Assembly: GCA_004340125.1 (NCBI GenBank)
Contig: SLUK01000002.1
Span: forward strand, 350,636-414,635
From: Harryflintia acetispora
GTDB taxonomy: Bacteria; Bacillota; Clostridia; Oscillospirales; Ruminococcaceae
DNA: 64,000 nt
Direction of reading: 5' to 3'
Made by a program: the position numbers and the translations under genes. Below are positions 1 through 8,247 of this stretch, piece by piece; position 1 is the stretch's first letter, and every line of letters starts with the position of its first letter. The notes beneath the pieces were generated by a model that was not told the origin of the DNA, made no database searches, and worked only from the letters and a program-made list of their open reading frames with translations.

Positions 1-237
1 GACGTGGTCTCCCACTACAACGGGCGGGTGAACATCAGCACCATCTTTATTGACGAAGGGTTCGGCACCCTCGATGCGCAGTCGCTGGAAAGCGCGATGG
101 AGGCCCTGCTCTCCCTGCGCGAGGGCGGGCGGCTGGTGGGGATCATCTCCCATGTTCCCGAGCTGCAGACCATGATTGCCCAAAAGATCTCGGTCATCCC
201 CTCCCCACAGGGGTCCACGCTGAAAATCCTTTCCTGA
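1..237 (+). CDS. sbcC: SbcC/Rad50-type exonuclease ATPase subunit, C-terminal fragment
   Basis: The reading frame is open from base 1 to the TGA at 235, so only the last 78 residues are present. They contain the hydrophobic Walker B strand (IFIDEGFGTLD), the D-loop and the switch histidine (IISHVPEL) of SMC-like ABC ATPases. The order and the short tail after the histidine fit SbcC, the ATPase of the SbcCD nuclease that opens hairpin and palindromic DNA ends. The coiled coil and Walker A would lie left of the window. A RecN or other SMC-like protein is possible but the tail resembles SbcC more. No terminator is evident before the next promoter. Confidence 0.75.
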   Translation, partial: DVVSHYNGRVNISTIFIDEGFGTLDAQSLESAMEALLSLREGGRLVGIISHVPELQTMIAQKISVIPSPQGSTLKILS

Positions 238-270
238 CTCCTTCCCGGCGGGCTATCAAATTTATAAGTA

Positions 271-299
271 TTGACAGCGGGCGTTTTCTTCTCTATGCT
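271..299 (+). promoter_or_regulatory. Sigma-A-type promoter for the DUF401 gene
   Basis: TTGACA at 271-276, 17-base spacer, TATGCT at 294-299, about 40 bases before the start codon at 341. Confidence 0.65.
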
Positions 300-340
300 T
301 TCCTATCAAGAACGCATGTAAGAATGGAGCGGGGAAACTT

Positions 341-1549
341 ATGCCGATAGAAATCGTCTACCTGGGGATCGTTTTTCTTGTGATCGTCCTGCTGCTCGGC
401 TTTCGCCGTCCGCTTTACCAGGCGATCCTGGGTGGGCTACTGGCCGCCGCGCTGCTCTACCGGATTCCCCCGGCCGCCTTGCTGCGGCAGACGGCGAAGG
501 TATTCGCCGACTGGGATTCCCTCTCGGTCCTGGTCTCGCTCTACCTGATCACCTACCTGCAGCGCATGCTGGAGGCGCGCAGCCAGATCAAGCTGGCTCA
601 GCAGGACCTCAATGGCCTGCTCCACAACCGCCGGGCCAACGCGGCGGGCGCGCCGCTGTTCATCGGGCTTCTGCCCTCCTCGGCCGCCATGATCCTGTGC
701 GGGGACATCGTCAAGGACTCCACCAACGACTACCTAAGCCCCAAAGAGCAGGCGTTCACGGCCAGCTGGTTCCGCCATATCCCGGAGAGCACCCTGCCGA
801 CCTATTCCGGCGTGCTGCTGATGGCCAATCTCTCCGGGGTCCCGCTGCCGACGTTCATGCTCGGCATGATCGTCCCGGTCGCGGTGCTGGCGTTGCTCGG
901 ATACTTCTATTGCCTGCGCCGGCTGCCCCGTGACCCCGGAACCCCCCGCAGCGAAAACCGGCTGCGGGATGCGCTGAACCTCGTGCGGCACCTGTGGTCG
1001 CTGTTGCTGATCCTCGTCCTGATCCTGGCTTTTAAGCTCTCCGTCGTCCTCTCCGTGTTGATCGTGATCGCTGCCTGCGCCCTCGTCTACCGCTTCCGCA
1101 TGAGGGAGCTGCTGCCTATGTTTCGCAGCGCGATCGAAAAGAATCTGCTGCTCAATACCTTCCTGGTGCTGGTGCTCAAGGAATACATCGCCTACAGCGG
1201 AGTGCTGCAATTGCTCCCCGACACGCTGTCCCGCCTGCCGATCCCGCCTTATCTGGTCTTCGCGCTGCTCTTCTTCCTGGGCGGGATCATCAGCGGCACC
1301 AATGGGATCATCGCGCTGGGCACGCCGCTGGCCTTCGCCGCGATCCCCGGCGGCATGCCGCTGATGGTTCTGCTGATGTGCATGTGCCACGCGGCAAACC
1401 TGATCTCCCCCACCCACGTCTGTCTGGTGGTCGCAGCGGAATACTTCCACATCACCCTGGGGGAGCTGGTGCGCAAGACGCTTCCAATGGTGCTGCTGTT
1501 CAGCGTACTGATGGTGGGCTACTACCTGGTCTTGACCATGGTGATTTAA
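341..1549 (+). CDS. DUF401 family integral membrane protein
   Basis: A 402-residue, strongly hydrophobic protein with about ten predicted membrane spans. Its length, the LPSSAAMILCGDIV segment and the glycine-rich SGTNGIIALGTP segment match the DUF401 family, uncharacterised proteins of the ion-transporter-like membrane superfamily. The ATG at 341 follows GGAGCGGGG. The gene has its own promoter and is closed by a strong hairpin, so it is probably monocistronic. Substrate cannot be inferred from the neighbours. Confidence 0.75.
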   Translation: MPIEIVYLGIVFLVIVLLLGFRRPLYQAILGGLLAAALLYRIPPAALLRQTAKVFADWDSLSVLVSLYLITYLQRMLEARSQIKLAQQDLNGLLHNRRANAAGAPLFIGLLPSSAAMILCGDIVKDSTNDYLSPKEQAFTASWFRHIPESTLPTYSGVLLMANLSGVPLPTFMLGMIVPVAVLALLGYFYCLRRLPRDPGTPRSENRLRDALNLVRHLWSLLLILVLILAFKLSVVLSVLIVIAACALVYRFRMRELLPMFRSAIEKNLLLNTFLVLVLKEYIAYSGVLQLLPDTLSRLPIPPYLVFALLFFLGGIISGTNGIIALGTPLAFAAIPGGMPLMVLLMCMCHAANLISPTHVCLVVAAEYFHITLGELVRKTLPMVLLFSVLMVGYYLVLTMVI

Positions 1550-1560
1550 AATTACATAAA

Positions 1561-1597
1561 AATGGGCCCGCTGCGGATACTCCGCAGCGGGCCCATT
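1561..1597. terminator. Bidirectional terminator hairpin
   Basis: A 17-bp perfect stem (1561-1577 with 1581-1597) with loop TAC lies between the convergent DUF401 gene and dpaB. The stem starts with A-rich and ends with T-rich bases, so it can serve both strands. Confidence 0.8.
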
Positions 1598-1653
1598 CTT
1601 AAGGGTTTTGTGTTTGACCTGCTTCCCTTTTGTGCAAGATAGCAAAAAGGGGG

Positions 1654-2226
1654 TTAAAAAATAACGGGCTGCAGCTGCAGTCCCTTGAGCGCGCACTCCA
1701 GCGCCTGGGGAATCTGGCCGAAATCCGCGACGATGGACTGCGGCTTCTTGAGCGGGTCGTCCTGGCGCATGGGCACGAAGTAGATGTTCTTCTGATTGAG
1801 CAGCACGCCGATGTTCTTGGCGGACGCGCCGAGGGCGTCATTGGTCGACACCGCCAGCACCACCGGACGCTGGTTGCGCAGATGGGCCTTGACCGCCATG
1901 GTCACCGAGCTGTCGGTGATCCCGTTCGCGAGCTTGCCCAGCGTATTGCCGGTGCAGGGGGCGACCACCAGAATGTCGAGCAGGGCCTTGGGGCCGATGG
2001 GCTCCGCTTCCTTGATGGTATGGATGATCTTATGTCCGCAGATTTCCTCGATCCTGTCGATAAAATCCTGCGCCTTGCCAAAGCGCGTATCCGTTTCATA
2101 GGACATCGCCGACATGATGGGAAACACGTCGTAGCCGAGGTCTTTGACCGCCTCGATCTGGGGGACCGTTTTGCCAAACGTGCAAAACGACCCGGTCATT
2201 GCGAAGCCGAGCCTTATGCGATCCAT
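1654..2226 (-). CDS. dpaB: Dipicolinate synthase subunit B
   Basis: 190 residues of the flavoprotein fold typical of DpaB/SpoVFB, beginning IRLGFAMTGSFCTF and carrying the PCTGNTLGKLANGITD segment. With DpaA it makes dipicolinic acid from dihydrodipicolinate in the mother cell for loading into the spore core. The start lies five bases after the dpaA stop, so the two are co-transcribed. Length is normal for the family (about 195). This marks the organism as a spore former that uses the spoVF route. Confidence 0.9.
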   Translation of the reverse strand: MDRIRLGFAMTGSFCTFGKTVPQIEAVKDLGYDVFPIMSAMSYETDTRFGKAQDFIDRIEEICGHKIIHTIKEAEPIGPKALLDILVVAPCTGNTLGKLANGITDSSVTMAVKAHLRNQRPVVLAVSTNDALGASAKNIGVLLNQKNIYFVPMRQDDPLKKPQSIVADFGQIPQALECALKGLQLQPVIF

Positions 2227-2231
2227 GAAAT

Positions 2232-3110
2232 TCAGGCACCTCTTTCCTCCAAAATATTAAATACCGTATCCTTGATGATCTGTGCCGCGCTGATCGGCGC
2301 GACCTTGCCCGGGAGGGAGAGCGCCCAGATTACCCGAATCCCGAGATGCCGCGCCGCATCCAGGTCCACCCCGCCCGGCTTGGAGGCCAGGTCGATCAGC
2401 AGGCAATCCTTATGTAGAGCACACAGCACTTCCTCGTTAAAGAGCTTGACGGGGACGGTGTTGAAGATGATCTCCTGGCTGGCTGCGGCTTCTTTGAGCT
2501 TCGCCATCGGCACCGGTTCGGCGCCCATCAGCTTGATCCAGGCCAGGTCCCCCTGCTTTCTGGCGGCGACGCTCACCTTTGCCCCGCAGGCTAGCAGCAG
2601 AGCCGTCATCGCCCTGGATACCCTACCGAAGCCGGTGACGAGGCACTTCGAGCCGAAGATGGTCTTGGCCGTCTCCTGCATGGCGATGCAAAGCGCCCCC
2701 TCGGCGGTCGGCACGCAGTTGCGCACGATCATCTCCTCGCGCTGGTAATAGTCCAGCACCGCAAAACCGTATTCCCGTGCGAGCGCACACACATCTTCGC
2801 TTGCCATGCCGCCCAGCAGCAGCGCCTTCTTGTTTAAAGCGCGCAGGCAGGCCTTAAGCGCCGGAGGCTCCTTGGCGAAGGGCGCGTTGACCGCCGTGCC
2901 GTCCACCGTCAGCGGCAGCGGGAAGATCGCGACGTCGCATTTTGCCAGCGTACCCGCCAGGTCGGCGGTGCAGCAAACCTCATCGGTCAGCTCCACGCAG
3001 TCGTCGAATCCGAGCGCATAAACCTCATATCCCTCGCCCGCCAGCAAATTGGCCAGGCAGCTCTGTCGCAGGTCCCCGCCGACGAGCGCGAAGCAAAGAT
3101 CCTTCCTCAT
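2232..3110 (-). CDS. dpaA: Dipicolinate synthase subunit A
   Basis: 292 residues related to SpoVFA. An N-terminal ALVGGD segment is followed by a nucleotide-binding motif (TGFGRVSRA, near residue 150) and the conserved DLASKPGGVD block. It supplies the dehydrogenase part of dipicolinate synthase. I prefer the ATG at 3110 because it gives the usual short lead before ALVGGD and sits behind GGGGGT; an in-frame ATG at 3125 would add five residues. First gene of the dpaA-dpaB operon, preceded by a sigma-K-like promoter. Confidence 0.88.
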   Translation of the reverse strand: MRKDLCFALVGGDLRQSCLANLLAGEGYEVYALGFDDCVELTDEVCCTADLAGTLAKCDVAIFPLPLTVDGTAVNAPFAKEPPALKACLRALNKKALLLGGMASEDVCALAREYGFAVLDYYQREEMIVRNCVPTAEGALCIAMQETAKTIFGSKCLVTGFGRVSRAMTALLLACGAKVSVAARKQGDLAWIKLMGAEPVPMAKLKEAAASQEIIFNTVPVKLFNEEVLCALHKDCLLIDLASKPGGVDLDAARHLGIRVIWALSLPGKVAPISAAQIIKDTVFNILEERGA

Positions 3111-3227
3111 ATTAGTAACCCCCATCGTATCTAGTGATCCATCCCGCTAAAGTCTTGACGCGTCGACGCGGGCAGTGCAGAATCCCCCCTTCGGGGCCGC
3201 CGGCCCGCTCGCGGGAATCTGCTGGTA

Positions 3228-3256
3228 TATCCTATGAATCAGCCCGGATATGGGTG
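3228..3256 (-). promoter_or_regulatory. Sigma-K-like promoter for dpaAB
   Basis: On the minus strand the sequence reads CACC, 16 bases, CATAGGATA. This matches the sigma-K consensus mACm-16-CATAnnnTA at every fixed base. It lies about 118 bases upstream of the dpaA start, and dpa/spoVF genes are sigma-K controlled in Bacillus. Confidence 0.55.
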
Positions 3257-3345
3257 CGTGCCCCCCGTTTTTTGAGCCCGTTTCCCCCGCCAGACAGGAT
3301 GGGAGCATTTTTCTTTGACAAATTACAGACAATTACCAGATTTTG

Positions 3346-3374
3346 TTGACTATTCAGGTAATTTTTTATATTAT
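3346..3374 (+). promoter_or_regulatory. Sigma-A-type promoter for the V-ATPase operon
   Basis: TTGACT at 3346-3351, 17-base spacer, TATTAT at 3369-3374, about 95 bases before the first gene. The 3126-3469 gap holds only this promoter and the divergent dpaA promoter; I see no other feature there. Confidence 0.65.
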
Positions 3375-3469
3375 AGAAACATGCGTGAATCTACAAGATA
3401 TAGTGGGCTTTTCTCTGGGTTCTGCCTTTTTTTGTGGATTTACAGTTTCGGGTAAAGGTGGTGATACTC

Positions 3470-3784
3470 TTGCAAGAGGTCATGAATAAAATCGTGGAGA
3501 CCGAGCAGCAGGCGCAGTCCATACGCACGGCGGCGCAAAACGAGGCGAAGGCCGCGCAGGCCGAGGCGCTGCGGCAGGGCAAGGAACTGCTGGAGCATGC
3601 GCGCAAGGCCGGAAACGAGGAGGCGGCAAAGCTCATCTCGCAGGCCGAAGCCGAGGCGCAAGCGCTCCTTGCAAAAAGCGAGCAGCAGGCGGCCGAAAAG
3701 GCGCGCCGGCTGCGCGGGGACAGTGAGGAAAAGATGCGCGCCGCGGCACGGTTCGTGATGGAAAGGATTGTAGATAGCGTATGA
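3470..3784 (+). CDS. V/A-type ATPase peripheral stalk subunit H (G-like)
   Basis: 104 residues, almost entirely charged alpha-helical coiled coil rich in Ala, Glu, Gln and Lys, as expected of the stalk subunit that pairs with subunit E. I chose the TTG at 3470 because it lies six bases after AAAGGTGGTG; an ATG at 3482 is also possible, and an in-frame ATG at 3434 has no ribosome-binding site. It is the first gene of the operon and overlaps the next by four bases (ATGA). Confidence 0.8.
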   Translation: MQEVMNKIVETEQQAQSIRTAAQNEAKAAQAEALRQGKELLEHARKAGNEEAAKLISQAEAEAQALLAKSEQQAAEKARRLRGDSEEKMRAAARFVMERIVDSV

Positions 3785-5748
3785 TTTTAAAAATGGAAAA
3801 GCTCATACTCTATGCGCTTTCCGAGGACAAAAAGGAAATCCTGGACCGGCTGATGGGACTGGGCTGCGTGCAGATGATCTCGCCGGAGCAGATCGAGGAT
3901 TACGAGGCGCTCAATTCCCTTTCCAAACGGGACGACCCGTCGGTCTATGAGTATGAGACCAAGCTCTCAGAGATTTCCTCCGCATTGTCGGTGCTGCTCG
4001 AATACGAGCCCAAGGCGGGGCTCTTCACCCGCAAAAATGAGCTTGCGCTGCACGAGCTGCTCGATCTCGAAGGGCTCGGGGAGGCGCTCACCCGCGCCTC
4101 GGGAATTCGCGGCATCGTCGACAACATCGCGGAGGTCAAGTCCTTCCAGTCGCAGGACCTCTTCACCCGGCAGGCGCTGGAGCCCTGGGCGGACCTGGAT
4201 GTGCCGATGGACAAGCTGTCCACCCGCTGGTGCAAGGTTCTGCTCTTCACCCTTCCCCGGGAGACCGACCTCGATATGCTCAAAAGCGAGGCCGCTTCCC
4301 TCTCCTGCGTGGTGGAGCTCGTTTCGAGCGACGCCGATCTGCACTATGTTTCGGCGCTCGCACAGAAGGGCGGCCTCGACGAGGTGCAGCAGCTCTTTAA
4401 AGAGAAAAACGGCCTGGCCGTCACGCTGCCGGCGCTCACGGGCACGGTGAAAAAGGCGATCGCGGACATCGACAAACGCCTGGAAAGCTATCAGACCAAC
4501 CACGACGCCCTGATCGAATCCCTCAAGGAGGAGGCGAAGGACACTTCACTGCTCAAGAGGGCCTACGACCAGCTCGGCACCGCCATCACGCAGCAGCGCG
4601 CAAAGCAAAACCTGCTGCTGACCGCCGAGGCTTTCCTGGTGAGCGGCTGGGTGACCGAGGCGGACAAGCAAAAGGTGGAGAGCGCACTGGAGCGCTACAC
4701 CTGTTACTACGAATTCCAGGAGCCCGGGCCGGATGAAATGCCCCCGGTGCGCTTCAAGAACAACTCGCTCGTCGAGCCCTTCGAGGCCATCACCGAGATG
4801 TACGGCCTGCCCGCGCCCGACTCGGTGGATCCTAACCCCTTGATCGCGCCCTTCTTCTTCATCTTCTTCGGGATGATGCTCTCCGACGCGGGCTACGGGC
4901 TGCTGCTGGTGCTCGCCGGGTTCATCGTCGCCCACCTCATGCCCAACAAGGAGGGGCTGGGCTACAAGATGTTCCGCCTGATCGGGCTTTGCGGTATATC
5001 GACCGTCGTCTGGGGCGCCATCTACGGCGGCTGGTTCGGCGACGTGATCACCGTCTTTGCCAAAACCTTCTTTGGCAAGGAGATCGTGGTGCCCGCCCTG
5101 ATCAATCCCCTGGAGGAACCGATGACCATCCTGATCATGTCGATGGTTTTCGGCGTCATCCATATCTTCGTTGGCATGGGGGTCAACGCCTACCTGCTCA
5201 TCAAGCGCGGCAAGGTGCTGGACGCTCTCTTCGACATCGGCTTCTGGTACCTGGTGCTCATCGGGCTGGGGCTGCTCCTGGTCGGTATGGTCACCGGCGG
5301 CGGGATCGTCTCGGAAATCGGCAAGTGGATGGCCATCCTCGGCGCCGTGGGGCTGCTGCTCACCGGCGGGCGGGAAAAGCCCTCGATCTTCGGCAAGATT
5401 ACCGGGGGGCTGGGGAGCCTTTATAACATCACCAGCTATTTTTCGGACATCCTCTCCTACTCCCGCATCCTGGCCTTGGGCCTTGCGACCGGCGTCATCG
5501 CCATGGTGGTCAATATCCTGGCGACCATGACCGGCAGCGGGATCATCGGATTCTTGGTGTTCGTGGTGGTGTTCGCGTTCGGCCATCTTTTGAATCTGGC
5601 GATCAACGCGCTGGGCTCCTACGTGCACACCTCGCGGCTCCAGTATGTGGAGTTCTTCGGCAAGTTCTATGAAGGCGGCGGCAAGCCGTTTCTCCCCCTC
5701 AGACCCAATACAAAATACAATCTGGTTCATTCGAAGGAGGACAATTAA
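3781..5748 (+). CDS. V/A-type ATP synthase/ATPase membrane subunit I
   Basis: 655 residues. The first ~330 form a soluble, partly coiled-coil arm; the rest has about eight membrane spans, including the NPLIAPFFFIFFGMMLSDAGYG segment and the SDILSYSRILALGLATG segment with the arginine that faces the rotor ring. Subunit I is the stator half-channel that passes Na+ or H+ to subunit K. Typical length. Overlaps the H gene by four bases and ends immediately before the start of subunit K. Confidence 0.92.
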   Translation: MILKMEKLILYALSEDKKEILDRLMGLGCVQMISPEQIEDYEALNSLSKRDDPSVYEYETKLSEISSALSVLLEYEPKAGLFTRKNELALHELLDLEGLGEALTRASGIRGIVDNIAEVKSFQSQDLFTRQALEPWADLDVPMDKLSTRWCKVLLFTLPRETDLDMLKSEAASLSCVVELVSSDADLHYVSALAQKGGLDEVQQLFKEKNGLAVTLPALTGTVKKAIADIDKRLESYQTNHDALIESLKEEAKDTSLLKRAYDQLGTAITQQRAKQNLLLTAEAFLVSGWVTEADKQKVESALERYTCYYEFQEPGPDEMPPVRFKNNSLVEPFEAITEMYGLPAPDSVDPNPLIAPFFFIFFGMMLSDAGYGLLLVLAGFIVAHLMPNKEGLGYKMFRLIGLCGISTVVWGAIYGGWFGDVITVFAKTFFGKEIVVPALINPLEEPMTILIMSMVFGVIHIFVGMGVNAYLLIKRGKVLDALFDIGFWYLVLIGLGLLLVGMVTGGGIVSEIGKWMAILGAVGLLLTGGREKPSIFGKITGGLGSLYNITSYFSDILSYSRILALGLATGVIAMVVNILATMTGSGIIGFLVFVVVFAFGHLLNLAINALGSYVHTSRLQYVEFFGKFYEGGGKPFLPLRPNTKYNLVHSKEDN

Positions 5749-6231
5749 ATGTTTGATTTTCTGCAGAACGGTAACTTCTGGGCATATCTCGGGATCGCGG
5801 TCGCGGTCATCTTCTCCGGCATGGGCTCGGCCAAGGGCGTTGGTCTGGTCGGCCAGGCTTCCGCCGGCGTCATCACCGAAGACCCCGACAAGTTCGGCCA
5901 GCTGCTCGTGCTCCAGGCGCTGCCCGGAACCCAGGGCATCTACGGCTTCCTGATCGGCTTCATCGTCATGCTCAACTCCGGCATGCTCGGCGGGGCGGTC
6001 AGCCTTGACCTGGGGCTCGGCACCGCGGTCTTCGCCGCCTGCCTGCCGGTCGGCATCGTGGGACTCGTTTCCGGTATCCATCAGGGCAAGGTCGCCGCAG
6101 CCGGCGTTTCGATCGTCGCCAAGCGTCCCGACCAGGTCGCCAAGGCGATCGTTTCGGCCGCTCTGGTCGAGACTTATGCGATCCTCGCCTTCCTGATCTC
6201 CATGCTGCTCATCTTCAACATGCCTTTCTAA
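5749..6231 (+). CDS. V/A-type ATPase rotor-ring subunit K
   Basis: 160 residues in two tandem helical hairpins (four membrane spans), the double-size c subunit of V-type rings. Only the second hairpin carries the ion-binding glutamate, E141 in LVETYAIL. The residues L58, T61 and Q62 (LPGTQ) and Q112 (IHQGK) correspond to the Na+ ligands described for the Enterococcus hirae ring, which suggests Na+ coupling. GGAGG lies seven bases before the ATG. Confidence 0.93.
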   Translation: MFDFLQNGNFWAYLGIAVAVIFSGMGSAKGVGLVGQASAGVITEDPDKFGQLLVLQALPGTQGIYGFLIGFIVMLNSGMLGGAVSLDLGLGTAVFAACLPVGIVGLVSGIHQGKVAAAGVSIVAKRPDQVAKAIVSAALVETYAILAFLISMLLIFNMPF

Positions 6232-6271
6232 ATGAAAACAGATTACACAAACAGAAAGGTGGTGTTCCCGG

Positions 6272-6868
6272 TTGAACGGTTTAGATAACCTGACTCAAAA
6301 GATCCTAAGCGATGCCAAGGGATACGCCGGCGAGGTCAAGCAGGCGAGCGACGAAAAGGTCGAAGAGCTCCTGCTCGACTACAACGCCCAGGCGGACGCC
6401 CTTAAGGCGGACTTGGTGGCCACGGCCAAAGAGGAAGCCAAGAATATCCTCAGCCGCGCGCAGTCCCAGGCGGCGCTCGGTGAGCGCAACGAGCTGCTGC
6501 GCGCGCGGCGCGCGGTCATCGACGACGTCTTTGCCACCGCGGCAGACGAGCTCGTAGGCCTCCCCAAGGAGGACTATGTCGAGCTGCTCGCCAAATTGGT
6601 CGCCAAGTACCAGACCGGCCCCGCCGAAATCATCCTCAATGAGCGGGACGCCGAAGAGATCGGCGCCGACCTGCTTAAAAAGATCGTGGTCAATAAGATC
6701 AAAAATATCGACATTTCCTTAATCAAGATTTCCAAAACCCATGGCAACTTCAAGGGCGGGCTCATCCTGCGCCAGGGGGATATCGACACCAACTGCACCG
6801 CCGAGGTGCTCTGTGAGGGCAGCCGCCATCAGCTTGAACCCGAAGTGATCAAGCTGCTCGGATTTTAA
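6272..6868 (+). CDS. V/A-type ATPase peripheral stalk subunit E
   Basis: 198 residues with a long N-terminal helix (about residues 1-100) and a mixed alpha/beta C-terminal head ending in the GGLILRQGDIDTNCT segment typical of subunit E. It pairs with subunit H to form the stator stalk. TTG start at 6272 behind AAAGGTGGTG. Length is usual for the family. Confidence 0.88.
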   Translation: MNGLDNLTQKILSDAKGYAGEVKQASDEKVEELLLDYNAQADALKADLVATAKEEAKNILSRAQSQAALGERNELLRARRAVIDDVFATAADELVGLPKEDYVELLAKLVAKYQTGPAEIILNERDAEEIGADLLKKIVVNKIKNIDISLIKISKTHGNFKGGLILRQGDIDTNCTAEVLCEGSRHQLEPEVIKLLGF

Positions 6869-6885
6869 GGCGGGAGGGATATAAT

Positions 6886-7890
6886 TTGAACAAGATCCAT
6901 GACGTGGATTACCTCTACGCCACCGCCCGGCTGCGCGCGCTGGAAAAGAACATGCTCACCGGCCGCGACCTCGAGAAGATGGTGGACGCCTCCACCCTCG
7001 AGGAAAGCTACAAGATCGCAAACGACATCTCCCTGCACTCCCGGCTTGAGGCGGCCGAATATGAACAGGCCATCGGCGACATGCTTTCCGGCGCCTACGA
7101 CCTGGTGGCCGAGCTGACCGGCGAGAGCGAGGTGCTCTCGGTTTTCCGCTACAAGTACGACGGGCACAACCTCAAGGTGATCATCAAATCCCAATCTCTC
7201 GGCAGCGATCCGCTAAGGTCGATGTCCCCGCTCGGCACGGTGCCGAAGGAAGAGCTGCTGCGCGCCTTCCGGGAGCGTCGGCTCGACATGCTGCCCGAGC
7301 GTCTGGCAAATGCCGCCTTCGAGGCGAGCGAGGCGCTCGCCAAGAGCGGCAACCCCCAGACTGTGGATATTATGATCGACCGCGCGGTGCTCGAATGTAT
7401 GCTGGCGAAAGCAGAAGAGATCGGCTTCCCCTTCCTCACCGAGCTGGTGCAATCCCAGATCGACATTGAAAACATCCGCACCGCTGTGCGCCTCAAACGG
7501 ATGAAGCAGGAGCTGCCCGCGCTGCAGCGGCTTTTCCTCGACGGGGGCACCCTGGACGCGGCGCGGCTCTACGAGGCCTTCGAGGCCGAGGGGTTCGACG
7601 CCATGCGGGACATGCTCTACATCACCAGGTATTACACCCATTTCGCGCCCCTCTTCGACACCCTCTCCGGGCGGGGCAGCTCGCTGACCGCCTTCGAGAA
7701 GGGAGCGGAAAACTATATCATTTCCCTGCTCAAGGGTGCAAAGCTCGTCGCCTTTGGGCTCGAGCCGGTCATCAGCTACCTGCTGGGCAAGGAGAACGAG
7801 GCCAAGGATATCCGGATCGTGCTCGCCTCCAAGGAGGCCGGGGTGGAAAGCAAAAATATCAGCGAAAGGTTGAGGGATACCTATGCGTAA
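6886..7890 (+). CDS. V/A-type ATPase central stalk subunit C
   Basis: 334 residues matching the C/AC39 (d) subunit, which couples the central axle to the membrane ring. It starts with the family's DVDYLYATARLRALEKNMLT motif. TTG start at 6886 after GGCGGGAGGG. The 3' end overlaps the F gene by eight bases, indicating coupled translation. Confidence 0.9.
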   Translation: MNKIHDVDYLYATARLRALEKNMLTGRDLEKMVDASTLEESYKIANDISLHSRLEAAEYEQAIGDMLSGAYDLVAELTGESEVLSVFRYKYDGHNLKVIIKSQSLGSDPLRSMSPLGTVPKEELLRAFRERRLDMLPERLANAAFEASEALAKSGNPQTVDIMIDRAVLECMLAKAEEIGFPFLTELVQSQIDIENIRTAVRLKRMKQELPALQRLFLDGGTLDAARLYEAFEAEGFDAMRDMLYITRYYTHFAPLFDTLSGRGSSLTAFEKGAENYIISLLKGAKLVAFGLEPVISYLLGKENEAKDIRIVLASKEAGVESKNISERLRDTYA

Positions 7891-8206
7891 AAAGATTGCC
7901 GTCATCGGCGACAAGGAAAGCGTACTGGGTTACCGCGCGGTCGGCTTTCACACCTATGAGAGCGAAGGGCCCGCCCCGGACCGGCAGCTGATCGACCGCC
8001 TGGCCAAGGACGAATACGGGGTGATCTTCATCACCGAGCAGGCGCTCTCCCCCATCACCGACGTGCTGGACAAGTATAAGGACGAGAAGATCCCCGCCAT
8101 CATCCCCATCCCCTCGAAGGACGGGACCCTGGGGCTCGGGATCAAAAATGTCAAGTCCAGCGTCGAGCGGGCCGTCGGCGCGGATATCCTCTTTAAGGAC
8201 GAATAA
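7883..8206 (+). CDS. V/A-type ATPase central stalk subunit F
   Basis: 107 residues with the Rossmann-like fold of subunit F: an N-terminal IAVIGDKESVLGYRAVG segment and the FITEQ segment. It sits on the axle subunit D and modulates activity. ATG start inside the end of subunit C. Confidence 0.9.
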   Translation: MRKKIAVIGDKESVLGYRAVGFHTYESEGPAPDRQLIDRLAKDEYGVIFITEQALSPITDVLDKYKDEKIPAIIPIPSKDGTLGLGIKNVKSSVERAVGADILFKDE

Positions 8207-8247
8207 CCCCCGGCGCTTATGAACAAACAGAAAAGTAGGTGAAAATA

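Noticed and set aside
4546..6081. Long minus-strand reading frame antisense to V-ATPase subunits I and K
   Set aside because: It follows the codon-position shadow of the GC-rich plus-strand genes, has His/Asp/Gln-rich nonsense composition and no ribosome-binding site.
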